From NCBI RefSeq assembly GCF_000633535.1, contig NZ_AYMR01000032.1, forward strand, positions 1 through 37,973: DNA of 37,973 nt, in the 5' to 3' direction. The position numbers were made by a program, and so were the translations under genes. This stretch comes from Leifsonia aquatica H1aii (GTDB lineage Bacteria > Actinomycetota > Actinomycetes > Actinomycetales > Microbacteriaceae). The notes beneath the pieces are model-generated. The model saw only the letters and a list, made by a program, of their open reading frames with translations. It had not been told where the DNA came from and did not search any database. This document shows, in pieces, positions 1 through 9,498 of the stretch (positions are counted from its first letter, which is position 1; every line of letters starts with the position of its first letter).

Positions 1-245
1 TGCCGGGTCGGGTCCCAGTCATCGGGTTGTCGTATCGATCCACTCCACGGCGACCCGCCCAGAACCCAGAGGTCACGCCAATGGGCGAAGCTGAACATCT
101 CATGGTCGTCCGTGAAGCCCTCCTCGTACCCACAGCTGTGACACGTTTGGTACAGGCCTCCGGCGAACTGGATGCGCGTCGGCTCGCGGAAGTCATCGAA
201 CCCGCACGCAAAGCACACGTAGCTGTCGTCACCGTGCTTCACCAT
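1..245 (-). CDS. Putative immunity protein, zinc-ribbon type (C-terminus beyond the window)
   Basis: An open frame starts with ATG at 245-243, overlaps the end of the RHS toxin gene by 7 nt and runs off the window edge after 81 codons. It has two cysteine pairs, CFAC near residues 11-14 and CHSC near 35-38, a zinc-ribbon spacing, followed by an acidic and aromatic stretch (FTDDHEMFSFAHWRDLWV) and a proline/tryptophan-rich part (RQPDDWDPTR). This layout resembles the small cysteine-rich bacterial proteins with a C-x2-C ... C-P-x-C-G-F ... W pattern that often lie next to polymorphic toxins; that family link is from memory. Translational overlap with the toxin and its position directly 3' of the toxin tip suggest that it neutralises the toxin in the producing cell. 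The role is inferred. The C-terminal end is not visible. Confidence 0.7.
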   Translation of the reverse strand, partial: MVKHGDDSYVCFACGFDDFREPTRIQFAGGLYQTCHSCGYEEGFTDDHEMFSFAHWRDLWVLGGSPWSGSIRQPDDWDPTR

Positions 246-3200
246 GTGCAGGGTTCACCCTTCTGGTCATCCAAGTAGTTCTCGTCGCTTGTCGGAAAGT
301 ATGTGCGGGTGCTCCCGTCGTCACTGTATGTACCGAATTCTCTCGTGTTGTAGTCGTAGATTCGTACGTTCCCGCTGCTGTCGACTTTTGCTGGGAGGTT
401 CTGGCTAATGGCGCGCATGAGGAACTGGTTCGCTGCAAGGGTGTACTGGTCAGCCGTCACGAAGCCGAATTGGTGAGCGTGGTCGTCCACATGGCGTTGG
501 AGCGTTTGTATGTCGCGCCACCAGTTCGGACCGTCCGAGTACGATCCGTCGGGGGCGTCGGGCATGCACGGAGGCAAACCTCCCACCGGCGGCTTCTTGC
601 CTCCCCCGGAACCACCGCCGGAGGATTCGCTCGACGGCGCGGTTGGAATGTCAACGCGCGGAGTCGGGTCGAATCTGACGGGCGGTTGGCCAGGCTGCGA
701 ACTAGGAGGGACCGCTCCTCGTGGCGCTCCTCCGGTGGGCGCTTCGGGCAGGCACAACCCGGTCCTCGCTGTTACACCTGTGCAGGGTGAATCGCCTCGC
801 GATGGCGAGAGGCATGAGCTGAGGGTTCCGCCGATCCCACAGGATCCGCCCGCCGTGGTCGGCTGGTTCGGGGGCAGGTACGAACCGTTCTGGGTCTTCT
901 GTTGAATCTTGATTCCGCCGCGGGTGGGGTCGACAAGCCGCTCAGTGAAGCTCTCCCAGCCGATCAAGATGTGCTTGAGGACGCTGCTGATGAATCTGAT
1001 CGTGCCGTCAGCGCGGACGGAGATTCCGCCGAATAGTTGGTCAGCGAAATAGCTCGTTGTGGTGGTCTTGATGCCGTTCGCAATCGTGATCGTTTGCGAT
1101 GATCCTGTCGGCTTGAGGAAGGAAAAGAGATTCGCGTCGTAAGGAGTGAGCTTTATCCCTTTGGCTGCCGGACCCGGCTCGGCGTCATTGTTCCTCGGCC
1201 CGCCTCCTCCGTCGTCGGTTCGTGCGGCTTCGCTGATGGTGGCGACGATGTCGACAACACTGAGAATTGTCAGCAGCACGTTGATGCCGGGGATCTCGAA
1301 GCCCACGGCTCGCGCCGCAAGGCGGGCGCTCAGACTTGCTAGTCGTCCTTCGGTCGCTGCATCAGCCAAGGCCAGCGTGCCAGGAGCAAGCGCTTGCCTG
1401 GCATCGAGGTAGTTGTTGTACGCCGTCATGTCGAGGCCGACACCGTCGTATTGATTTGATGTGATGCCCGGGAGGGTGTAAACCTTCTGCCCCGGTGCTG
1501 GGCACGTTTGGGGGACGTTCACGCAGTGGCCTGAGGGGTCGTTCGCGGAGACAGGGTTGGCGTTGGCGTAGAGATAGCGGTTGGTCGATGTCGAGCCTTG
1601 TATTGGAAGGTCGACTGTGTCGCGGGTGAGGAACGTTCCAAGCGAGGGCTGGTACCAGCGGGCGCCCATGTTCACAGCACCGGTTGTCGGGTCGGTCCAG
1701 TCTCCTTGGAATCCGAAGGAGGTGGTGCGGGGTGAGCTGCGGATGTCGCTGTCGTCCGTAGGGGTACCGAATGGTGTGAAGGCGTTTCGTGCGCTGAGTT
1801 GGCCAGTGTTGGTGAGCTGTCCGACGGTGTCGTCGTGGCTGTTGGCTAGGACAAGGCCGCGTGCATTGGTGGGTACGTTCTCCGAGAGAGCGACTTCTCC
1901 GTTCGCGAATCGAGTGAGGAGCTCCGTTGTGACGTTGCCGTTCGAGACAGAGATCGGGTCTTTGGCTAGTCCGTCAAATTGAAAGGACGTTGCGCCGGTT
2001 CCGATGAGCCGTCCAAGGGCGTCATAGCTGTAGGTCGACCCGCCATCGGTGATGAGCTGATCCAGCGCGTCGTACTTCAGCGTCCTGTCGCCGATGGCAG
2101 TGATGTCTCCGCGCGCGTTTGAGGTGATTGCCTCGGAAGTCGTGCCTTGTGAGTTTGTTGTTTGAAGCTGGGTCAAACGGTTTCGTGCGTCGTAGGTCCA
2201 AGACTTCGTCGTCGATCCGTCGGAAGACTTGATCAGGTTGCCGACGCTGCCCCAGGTGTAGGTGGTGCGGGCCGGGGCTGCTTGTCCGGGAGGTGCATTC
2301 GGCTGCCAGGACGTGAGACGGGAAGCTAGGTCGTAGGTATAGGTTCCCCCGTCAGTGGTGCCAGCTGCGTTGACGACCTTGCTGACCAAGTTGCCAACGG
2401 AGTCGTAGGTGTAGTCGGTTTTCGATTTCTGGCTGCCGGCGCCGTCGGTCACGGTGTCTTGTGCAAGATGGCCGAACGCGTCATAGGCGTGCGCAACCGA
2501 TCCATTTACCGTTGATCCGGTCCGATACGTCTCGGTCGCTAGCCGTCCGGTGGCGGGCTCGTAGTCTCTGACCAGCCGATCGCCACCCGCCTCTACCGCG
2601 ATCTCACGCCCAGTGGCATCAAATGAGTGAGTGATTCGTCTGGGAATGCCGCCGTTGCTGTGGTCGAGGTCAGTGACGGTGCCGAGCCTCATGTTGTCGT
2701 CGTAGGAGTAATTCGTGTTGCCCAGAGGTCCGCGAGAGGTGAGTAGCTGTGCTCGGGATCCCCAGGTGTAGGCCTGGTCGCCTAGCGGGGTCGAGATTTT
2801 GGTGAGGTCGCCTGCATTGCTGTAGCTGAACTGTCGTTCAACGTTGGCGGCCGTGTTGGCCGGGTCGACGGCGGTCGTTTTCACGACTCTGCCCAGCAGG
2901 TTGATCGTGTTTGTCTGGGTGACGCCGCCGGGTTCAACGGTTTTCGTGGCAAGTCCGCCGAGATCGTAGATTGTTGTCCACGTACGATCCTCTAGGGCGA
3001 TGGCACCGGTGGTTTTTGGCTCGATGAATCGCTCGACTTTGTTCCAAGTGTTGTACGTCGCCCAGGTTGCGAAGTTTGCCGGATCCGAGATTCGCACCCG
3101 GTTACCGACGACGTCGTACCCCATGGTCGTGATATGCGTGAATGCCGACGTGGCCTTTTGCGCCAGGGAGGTCACTCTCCCGGCAAGATCGTATGTTCGG

Positions 3201-6200
3201 GTGACTTGCCCGCCGTTTGGCGACGTGGTGTTGAGTGGGCGGCCCGCGGCGTCATACGAATTGGTCGTGATGTGGCGGGTGCTGTCGGATCCGATGGTGT
3301 CTGTTTCGATCTCCCTGCCGGCGCCGTCGAAGATGTGCTCGATCGCTTCTCCATTTGGTCGAGTAGAGCGAATCATTCGGCCGCGCGCGTCATATGCAAA
3401 GGTCTCGGCTCCGGAAATCCCGGCCGGATAACGGCGAGTCATCTCCCCGACGCTGTTGTACTCAAAGCGTGAATGGGCCCCGTTTCGACCATTGTTGCCG
3501 TTGAGCCATTCGTCAGTAATGTTTCCTGCGTCGTCGTAGGCCCAATAGGTCATCAGGTGGACGGCGCCATCGATGCAGCACGAGTCCTCGAGTTGGGTTT
3601 TGGTGTCGCGCAAGACTCGGCCGAGCTCGTCTCGGTTGAAGGATTCCGTTGCACCACGGTCGTCAGTGATGGACCAGAGGTCGCCGTTAGGTGCGTAGCC
3701 GAGGACGACTGATTGATGGCGCCCGTCGAGCTCTTGTCCGTCGGTCCGAACAAGGTGTCCTTGGATGTCGTAGGTGTAACTCGTGGTGGCGCCGCGGGCA
3801 TCTGTTTCCTCGACCAAGTCTCCGCTGACAGAGTACGTGCGAGTGATCTCCGGGTTGATCGCGGCCCCTCCGGGCGGACCGTATGTCGGAAGAGACGTCT
3901 TGACCGGGTTGCCTGCAACGTCATAGGTGATCTTGGTGAGCCGGCCCAGGGCATCCTTCGTCTCGGTGACCTCACCGAACGCGTTGTAGCCGAACACCGT
4001 GCGGTCGCGGGCAGGCGCCTGGGTTAGGCCGGTGTAGTCGGGCGCAGCTGGTGCGTCGACGGTTACCTCGACGCCCTCGATCTGGACTTGTCGGCCGAGC
4101 AGGTCGTAAGTGATGTGGCTGGTTCCAGCAAGTTCTTTGGGCGTGCCGATGCTCACTGGATCGAGGGTCGCCACGATGAGCTCGTTTTGATCTCGCTGGT
4201 ATGCCGTGACGATCGAGGAAGTGCCCGTACTAGTGGAGACGCGAATCGGATTCCCGGCCTCGTCGACTTCGATCTCTTGAGATTCTGTTCGGACACCATC
4301 GGCTACAACCGATCCAACGGTCCGTCCGACGACGTCGCGCTTGATCGTCGTCTTCCGATTGACCCCCTGCGGGTCGACAATCGTAGTTTCCAGACGGCCC
4401 TCGGCATCGTACGTGAAGTCGGTACGACGGCTTCCGCCTCGCACCTCCGAGGTGAGCAGATTGCGCGCGTCGTAGGAGCCTCTCCACATTTCGACATCAC
4501 GCTGTGGCCCGTCAGGTTGAGTCACGCCTTCGCGCACAACACGGCGAAGCAGGTTGTCGTTGGTGTAGCTGTATCGGGTGACCCGCCCGTTAGCATCGGC
4601 CTCAGCTGTCATGCGACCAGCGAGATCCCATTGATAGGTGTGCTCAACGATTCGTTGAGCTACGCCGAGCACCTCGATGTCAGTCTCCACGCGGGTGACT
4701 TCGCCTGTTAAGAGAGAGTATGTGAAGTCGGTTCGCTTCCCGCGCGGATCGAGGACGCTGCTGACGAGTGTTGGGTTGGCAGCACTGTAGGTATACGCCG
4801 TTGCGGCACCTGCGGGCGAAATTTGCTTTGTGACCCTACCTGCGCTGTCGTACTCGAATCGACTAATCCGGTCAGGCTCCGCTTGTTCGAGCGTTGCGCA
4901 GTCGATTGCGCGCTCTTGCACTTGCGTGAGGTGTCCAGCGCGGTCGTAGGTTCGCGCGGCTTGTTTGCGGGTGGTGCGGTTGGTCACTGTGTTCTTTACG
5001 CACGGGTGAAACTCTCCGACTACCCGTCCGAGGCTGTCGCGCGTGTAGGTGATGGTGGCGTCGCCGGTTCCCGTTCCAGTAGATGTTTCTTCAAGGATGG
5101 CTCCCGAACGAGCGTCATATTTTCGTTTGATTCTGCCGTGGCCCACTTCGTCGAAAGTAATGAGGTCCCCGTTACTTGCGTAGCGATAGTCGGAGACGCC
5201 TCCCAAAGTAGTTACTGCTCGGAGGAGTCCAGGTGGAGCGGCGATTCCAGGCGAGGCCGCACCGGAGAGTGGGTCGACAGCGACGGTTTGGCTGTTTGTA
5301 TAGAAGTAGTCGATGACTTCGCCAGCTGGAGCGCCGGCAGTGGGCAAGCCTTGTCGGCGTGTTAGATGGCCGGCGTCGTCATAGCTGTACATGTTCGGTG
5401 CATCGAAAATCGTTCCCGTGGATGCGCCGATCGTCAGCCCGGCGGAACGATACGACGGATCCGCTTGAGTCGGTGCGCGTAGTTTCGATTGTGATGTCAA
5501 CTGGGTTTGCGGATCGCGTGAAGTCCAGGTGCTGACCAGATTGCCTGCGGGGTCGTATCCGAACTGTGTTGCATTGCTGTTCTCGTCGACGAATTCGTTG
5601 AGCTGTCCCAACGCGTTGTAGTCCCAGAATCGCGAGTTCGCCGGTGTGGTCGGCGTGTTCGGCAACGACCGCTGTTTGATCCTCAATCGATCGTGGTCGT
5701 CGAAGAAGAGCCGTGTTTGGCTTGTGAGGCACGATTCCCGGCCATTGGCTATAGTCCGATATTCGCAGTAATAGGCGACGTCTCCGCCGTAATAGTTGTA
5801 ACCGTTGAGATAGGACGCACTTCCGTCTCCGTCGATCATGGTGACAACACGGTCGACCGAACCCGGCTCGGTGAGCGTTGCGGTTCTTGTGCGATGGTTA
5901 CCGTCCCACGAACCGATCGTGATGTCGCGGACACCTGGGAGTGGATCGCCATAGTGGTTGGTGGCAGCAAACGATCTTCCGCTGGTGGAGTAGTGAGTGA
6001 TGTCTCCTTGCGGATTCGTCACTGTCGACAGTCGAGAGCATTCGTAGTCGTAGATCCAGGTGTTTCCTCCGCCGCCTAGACTGACCGCTCTGATATGTCG
6101 TCGCGTGCTCTTTGGTGCGGTGGCGCAGGTGTTGGTGTCAGTAACCCAGGAAACACTGATGGAGCGCCCGGATGGGGTCTGAGTGATCTTCGTAATGTCG

Positions 6201-7801
6201 CCGTTGGCGCGAGTGAACTCCCATGTTGAGCCAGGGAAGGTGATTCGTTGGAGTTCGCCGTTCGAACTGAAGCGTTCTTTGATGCCCGTGGACTCGGAGA
6301 TCTCGAATGCGCCGTCCGCTCCGACAGAGATGCGAGTCGTTGAGCCGAGGTCACCGCGGCCGGCCCACGTGCCGTCCCGGTTTCTGCCGAAAGCCTCTTG
6401 GCGCCCGTCTGGATGCGTCACCACGACGACTGAGTTTCCCGAGATGCGATCGAGCTTGGCATCGAAGACGGACATCCAACCTCGACCGAACGCACCTTCA
6501 GTTTCGTCGGCGCCGGTCGAGAAGTAGCGGTCAATCGTGAGGGGTGTGTTCGCACCAGCGACCGAGAGGTCGTGCGCTTGGCTCGTGAATATGCCGTAGG
6601 GGAGGATGAGACCTCCAACAGAGCTTTCACCGTGGCCCGCACCGACCTCACGCCAATCTGCGGCACCGGGGACAACGATGAAGAAGTCAGGTGTTGCGTT
6701 TGGGCCGGTCGCTGCGTAGGTGGTCGCGTTTCCGTCAGACACACTCGCCGTCCAGTAATAGTGGCCGCCCCATCTGAGCCCAGGAGCTGGTACTTGCCAC
6801 CAGGCGGATTGCGGTCCCGACTCGATGCAGTTTGTGGTCAAGGCGAGGTCTTCGCAAACCTTGAAACGGTAGACCAGTGCACCTCCTGGCCAGTCATCTG
6901 GGTCTGTCGAATTGACGAAAAGGGTCGGCGTGGTGCCCGAGAGCGTCGCTCCTGTGCCGGGAGACGCGAGCTGGATTGAAGGCGCACGGTTCACGACTTC
7001 AAGATGGGCATTCTCCGCGCGGACGCCAACGTTGATGAGCTTCCCCACGCCGGGGACCGAGACACTCCAGGCGAGGGTCCACGTTCCCGGTGGCAAAGGT
7101 GCAACGCGTACGCGCACCTGTGCTCGAGCTCCCGGCGCGATGGGTGAAGTGATCGCGCTCGTCGCGACAGGGAGAGTCGACGGTTGCGCCTGCCCGGTGA
7201 AGAGGTCGTACGAAAGCGAGGAACCTGCCGGAATTGTCCGGGTTCCCAAATTCTCGAGCAGGTAGTCATAGAAACCGTCCCGGTTGTTCTGGACAGGCGT
7301 GACATCTGCGAACGCGGCCATACGAGCCCCCCATTGCCCATCAGGGGAGACAAGGCTGTCCATGCTGGCCAGGCTCATTGCGCTGTGTTGATCCCCTCGA
7401 AGGGGCGACGCGGGCTCCGGCGCGTCACTCCCGCTGGAGCCCGACACCACTGCCGGTTGAGGTGACTCGTTGGAGGGAACCAACACAGGTGGGGTGATTG
7501 AGCGCAGCTCTTCCTGTTTTGCAGCAGATCCAAGAGCGGCGCGCTCGGCGTTGACTCGGGCCGCCACCTCGTCGACCTCAGTGCTTGTAGGAGGCGCCTC
7601 AGGGGGCAGAGGCGTGCGCTGTTCCAGGGGGTTGGGAACGCCTGCCTGGGTCCGCTCGAGCTCAGGGAACCAACCCTTCGCTGGTGTCCAATCCGTTTGA
7701 TGTGGTTCGGACGCCATGGCCGCAATCGGCTGCATGAGAGAACCGACTACCGCGCAAGCCACTACAACCGTGACAATGCGACTTTTGCGTCGTGAGCCCA
7801 C
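239..7801 (-). CDS. Secreted RHS/YD-repeat polymorphic toxin with variable C-terminal tip
   Basis: This 2520-aa protein starts at GTG with a good ribosome site (AAGGGGGA). It begins with a Sec signal peptide: basic MGSRRKSR, a hydrophobic core, and a likely cut near MASE (~residue 30). An Ig/fibronectin-like segment lies at ~270-378 and a DUF6531-like domain at ~395-530. Dozens of YD repeats (YDxxGxxxxxxxxxGxxxxY) fill ~600-2030. The RHS core closes with ARWYQPSLGTFLTRDT (~2045-2060) and NPVSANDPSGH (~2088). A 430-residue non-repeat tail follows, with a hydrophobic stretch, a Pro/Gly/Ser linker and a compact last domain. RHS proteins form a shell around a C-terminal toxin; in Gram-positives they are exported by a signal peptide, as in Bacillus WapA. 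No cell-wall-binding domain is evident. G+C is lower than in neighbouring genes, which suggests transfer. Confidence 0.93.
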   Translation of the reverse strand: MGSRRKSRIVTVVVACAVVGSLMQPIAAMASEPHQTDWTPAKGWFPELERTQAGVPNPLEQRTPLPPEAPPTSTEVDEVAARVNAERAALGSAAKQEELRSITPPVLVPSNESPQPAVVSGSSGSDAPEPASPLRGDQHSAMSLASMDSLVSPDGQWGARMAAFADVTPVQNNRDGFYDYLLENLGTRTIPAGSSLSYDLFTGQAQPSTLPVATSAITSPIAPGARAQVRVRVAPLPPGTWTLAWSVSVPGVGKLINVGVRAENAHLEVVNRAPSIQLASPGTGATLSGTTPTLFVNSTDPDDWPGGALVYRFKVCEDLALTTNCIESGPQSAWWQVPAPGLRWGGHYYWTASVSDGNATTYAATGPNATPDFFIVVPGAADWREVGAGHGESSVGGLILPYGIFTSQAHDLSVAGANTPLTIDRYFSTGADETEGAFGRGWMSVFDAKLDRISGNSVVVVTHPDGRQEAFGRNRDGTWAGRGDLGSTTRISVGADGAFEISESTGIKERFSSNGELQRITFPGSTWEFTRANGDITKITQTPSGRSISVSWVTDTNTCATAPKSTRRHIRAVSLGGGGNTWIYDYECSRLSTVTNPQGDITHYSTSGRSFAATNHYGDPLPGVRDITIGSWDGNHRTRTATLTEPGSVDRVVTMIDGDGSASYLNGYNYYGGDVAYYCEYRTIANGRESCLTSQTRLFFDDHDRLRIKQRSLPNTPTTPANSRFWDYNALGQLNEFVDENSNATQFGYDPAGNLVSTWTSRDPQTQLTSQSKLRAPTQADPSYRSAGLTIGASTGTIFDAPNMYSYDDAGHLTRRQGLPTAGAPAGEVIDYFYTNSQTVAVDPLSGAASPGIAAPPGLLRAVTTLGGVSDYRYASNGDLITFDEVGHGRIKRKYDARSGAILEETSTGTGTGDATITYTRDSLGRVVGEFHPCVKNTVTNRTTRKQAARTYDRAGHLTQVQERAIDCATLEQAEPDRISRFEYDSAGRVTKQISPAGAATAYTYSAANPTLVSSVLDPRGKRTDFTYSLLTGEVTRVETDIEVLGVAQRIVEHTYQWDLAGRMTAEADANGRVTRYSYTNDNLLRRVVREGVTQPDGPQRDVEMWRGSYDARNLLTSEVRGGSRRTDFTYDAEGRLETTIVDPQGVNRKTTIKRDVVGRTVGSVVADGVRTESQEIEVDEAGNPIRVSTSTGTSSIVTAYQRDQNELIVATLDPVSIGTPKELAGTSHITYDLLGRQVQIEGVEVTVDAPAAPDYTGLTQAPARDRTVFGYNAFGEVTETKDALGRLTKITYDVAGNPVKTSLPTYGPPGGAAINPEITRTYSVSGDLVEETDARGATTSYTYDIQGHLVRTDGQELDGRHQSVVLGYAPNGDLWSITDDRGATESFNRDELGRVLRDTKTQLEDSCCIDGAVHLMTYWAYDDAGNITDEWLNGNNGRNGAHSRFEYNSVGEMTRRYPAGISGAETFAYDARGRMIRSTRPNGEAIEHIFDGAGREIETDTIGSDSTRHITTNSYDAAGRPLNTTSPNGGQVTRTYDLAGRVTSLAQKATSAFTHITTMGYDVVGNRVRISDPANFATWATYNTWNKVERFIEPKTTGAIALEDRTWTTIYDLGGLATKTVEPGGVTQTNTINLLGRVVKTTAVDPANTAANVERQFSYSNAGDLTKISTPLGDQAYTWGSRAQLLTSRGPLGNTNYSYDDNMRLGTVTDLDHSNGGIPRRITHSFDATGREIAVEAGGDRLVRDYEPATGRLATETYRTGSTVNGSVAHAYDAFGHLAQDTVTDGAGSQKSKTDYTYDSVGNLVSKVVNAAGTTDGGTYTYDLASRLTSWQPNAPPGQAAPARTTYTWGSVGNLIKSSDGSTTKSWTYDARNRLTQLQTTNSQGTTSEAITSNARGDITAIGDRTLKYDALDQLITDGGSTYSYDALGRLIGTGATSFQFDGLAKDPISVSNGNVTTELLTRFANGEVALSENVPTNARGLVLANSHDDTVGQLTNTGQLSARNAFTPFGTPTDDSDIRSSPRTTSFGFQGDWTDPTTGAVNMGARWYQPSLGTFLTRDTVDLPIQGSTSTNRYLYANANPVSANDPSGHCVNVPQTCPAPGQKVYTLPGITSNQYDGVGLDMTAYNNYLDARQALAPGTLALADAATEGRLASLSARLAARAVGFEIPGINVLLTILSVVDIVATISEAARTDDGGGGPRNNDAEPGPAAKGIKLTPYDANLFSFLKPTGSSQTITIANGIKTTTTSYFADQLFGGISVRADGTIRFISSVLKHILIGWESFTERLVDPTRGGIKIQQKTQNGSYLPPNQPTTAGGSCGIGGTLSSCLSPSRGDSPCTGVTARTGLCLPEAPTGGAPRGAVPPSSQPGQPPVRFDPTPRVDIPTAPSSESSGGGSGGGKKPPVGGLPPCMPDAPDGSYSDGPNWWRDIQTLQRHVDDHAHQFGFVTADQYTLAANQFLMRAISQNLPAKVDSSGNVRIYDYNTREFGTYSDDGSTRTYFPTSDENYLDDQKGEPCTW
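242..520 (-). other. C-terminal toxin domain of the RHS protein, possible BECR-fold nuclease
   Basis: The last ~90 residues follow a Gly/Ser/Lys/Pro linker and carry, in order, LQRHVDDHAHQFGF, TADQYTLAANQFL, VRIYDYNTREFGTYSDDGS and TRTYF. The order H-x3-H...FG - tADeY...A..Fl - YD..T.EFG....G - T.f is typical of small toxin domains assigned to the barnase/EndoU/colicin E5-D/RelE-like (BECR) nuclease superfamily. If so it would cut RNA, probably tRNA. Candidate catalytic residues are the histidines near the start of the domain and the Thr/Arg/Tyr near the end. The assignment rests on motif resemblance only. Confidence 0.5.
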
Positions 7802-8588
7802 ACTTCCCCCTTAGCTGAGAACTAGCTTTCTTTTTCTAATCACCTCACCGTGAAAGCAGGCTCGTTTATTCAGGGGTTAACGCAGAATTGTCTGGTTCGA
7901 TGCAGCCGGTTCAGCGCAGTGCTGAGTGTTAACCTGAGCCGGGACGCGCGGTCGCTGGAATCTTCCGGCGCGCCGTTCCGGCGGAGCACCAACTCAGCGC
8001 CGACACCGCTTGCGGCGCAACATCGGAGCTTGTTTCGATGTCTACCTCGATGAGGGGCCTGGCGCGCCGGTACTCGTGGGCTCGCCGCCTGCCTCCTTCA
8101 TGGGCGGCCGCACTCTGGCGGGCAGCTCGTTCGAGTACACCGCCCCCACCTGGCCAACCCACTCACTACGCCGAACTGCTGCTCGTTTCCGGCTGCCGGT
8201 ACTTCGGGGGCGACACTACGCTCTTCGGCGCGTTCGCCGACGTCACCCCCGATGACCGGGGCGCTGGCCTGATGGACGCCGAGTACCAGCTCCTGCACGG
8301 CGACAGTCAACCTCGCACGATCGGCGAATTCGACCACCTGGTGCAGCAGAAGGAACCTCACCCGCATGGGCGCGCTGCGCTTCACCGCGCCCGGAGCAAC
8401 CCCTCGCGCGACCAGTGGCTCACCGCCGGATCGATGCCGGCGGAGCCGCCCCCACGTGAAACCCTCGGTCCGATGAGGATGCGGGGGTCTTCGTTTGCCC
8501 GCCGGTCGTCCGGGACGTGTGAGGATCTTCAGCAGCATCCGCCGGGCAGAACCCGCCACACGGCCGATCGGCTTGCTAGTGTCTGGCC
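7802..8588. other. Gene-free stretch with a possible decayed coding remnant
   Basis: No intact gene is supported in these 787 bases. The first ~130 bases are A/T-richer and should contain the promoter of the minus-strand RHS gene, though no convincing -35/-10 pair was found. On the plus strand, protein-like stretches occur in two different frames: about 8028-8145 (FDVYLDEGPGAPVLVG) and then, after a shift, about 8158-8350 (HYAELLLVSGCRYFGG, FGAFADVTPDDRGAGL). This looks like a frameshifted remnant, but no family was recognised and chance open frames are common at this G+C. Confidence 0.3.
8577..8582 (+). promoter_or_regulatory. Putative -10 box of a leaderless promoter
   Basis: TAGTGT fits the actinobacterial TANNNT -10 pattern and ends 6 nt before the ATG of the lipoprotein gene. 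No Shine-Dalgarno sequence precedes that ATG, so transcription probably starts at or next to the start codon. No clear -35 is visible. Confidence 0.45.
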
Positions 8589-9410
8589 ATGATCCGTTGG
8601 GGGGTTGGTCGCTGCGCTGCGGCCTTGGTCGTCGTGGGTGTGATGGGGCTGGTGTCGGGGTGCTCTCCGGCCGGTCCTCCCGCGCGCCCGACGCCCACGT
8701 CGCCTGCTCCGGATCCGGTCTCGATCGAGCAGCAGCTCCCGAACCTCCTGGTCGCCGGTCAGACCATCGGGACGGGCGAGCTCCGGGTCGTCGATCACGA
8801 ACCGATCCCCGGACCCGCCTCGGAGCACCCGCTCACCGGCGCCGTGCGCGTCGTCGTGGGCGCCGACCACGGTGTCGAGGTGCATATCCGCCCGGACGAT
8901 CCCGCCACGGTCGACCTGACCGTGCTCGATCTCGTGATGACCGGCAAGCGGCACGACGGCGGCGCGGAGAACATCCAGGCTGAGGACGCATTCGGTCTCG
9001 TCCCCAAACCGAAGGCCGCCGACACCGGTGGTGAGCTGGTCTTCCTGATGCCGCTCGACTCGCCCTCCGCCGGTGACCCGACGTTCCTGCACTCACTCGA
9101 AGAGAGCCCGTCCGGCGACGCTCGGCTGCTGGCGGTGGCGGAACTCACCTGGACGCTTCCGTCCGCCTATCCCGCGCTGAAGGTCGCCGACCGGGGGACC
9201 GAGACGAACGCGCGCGGCCGGACCGTCCTGGACGGCGGAACCCCTGCCTACTACGTTCCGAGCACGGACGACACGATCTACCAGGTCTCCCGACGGTTCG
9301 GCATCTCCGAGACGCAATTGGTGTGGCTGAACCCGGAACTGCTGATGGGCTCCCCCGACCCGCAGCTGAAGACGGGTATCGGGGTCAACCTGGACCCGAG
9401 CCGTCGCTGA
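8589..9410 (+). CDS. Lipoprotein with C-terminal LysM-like domain
   Basis: The 273-aa product begins with a lipoprotein signal: MIRW, a hydrophobic run and a lipobox LVSGC with the acylated cysteine at residue 25. A Pro/Thr/Ala-rich linker follows. The middle (~45-200) is a beta-rich region of no recognised family. The last ~50 residues (YYVPSTDDTIYQVSRRFGIS, then QLVWLNPEL and a final NLDPS) have the shape of a LysM module, which binds peptidoglycan N-acetylglucosamine. The protein therefore probably sits on the outer membrane face with a wall-facing tail. It is likely monocistronic. The start is supported by the lipobox distance and by the TANNNT box 6 nt upstream. Precise function is unknown. 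Confidence 0.8.
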   Translation: MIRWGVGRCAAALVVVGVMGLVSGCSPAGPPARPTPTSPAPDPVSIEQQLPNLLVAGQTIGTGELRVVDHEPIPGPASEHPLTGAVRVVVGADHGVEVHIRPDDPATVDLTVLDLVMTGKRHDGGAENIQAEDAFGLVPKPKAADTGGELVFLMPLDSPSAGDPTFLHSLEESPSGDARLLAVAELTWTLPSAYPALKVADRGTETNARGRTVLDGGTPAYYVPSTDDTIYQVSRRFGISETQLVWLNPELLMGSPDPQLKTGIGVNLDPSRR

Positions 9411-9498
9411 CCGGTCCCGACGATCGGGCAGTTTTGGAGAAGTACCCGTTCGAGAGCGGTCGTAGGTTGGTCCCGAGATCGACGAGGAAGGACTCACC

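Noticed and set aside
27-278. An 83-aa plus-strand frame at the left edge
   Set aside because: It is the antisense shadow of the zinc-ribbon frame, which has coherent cysteine pairs and overlaps the toxin stop as immunity genes do.
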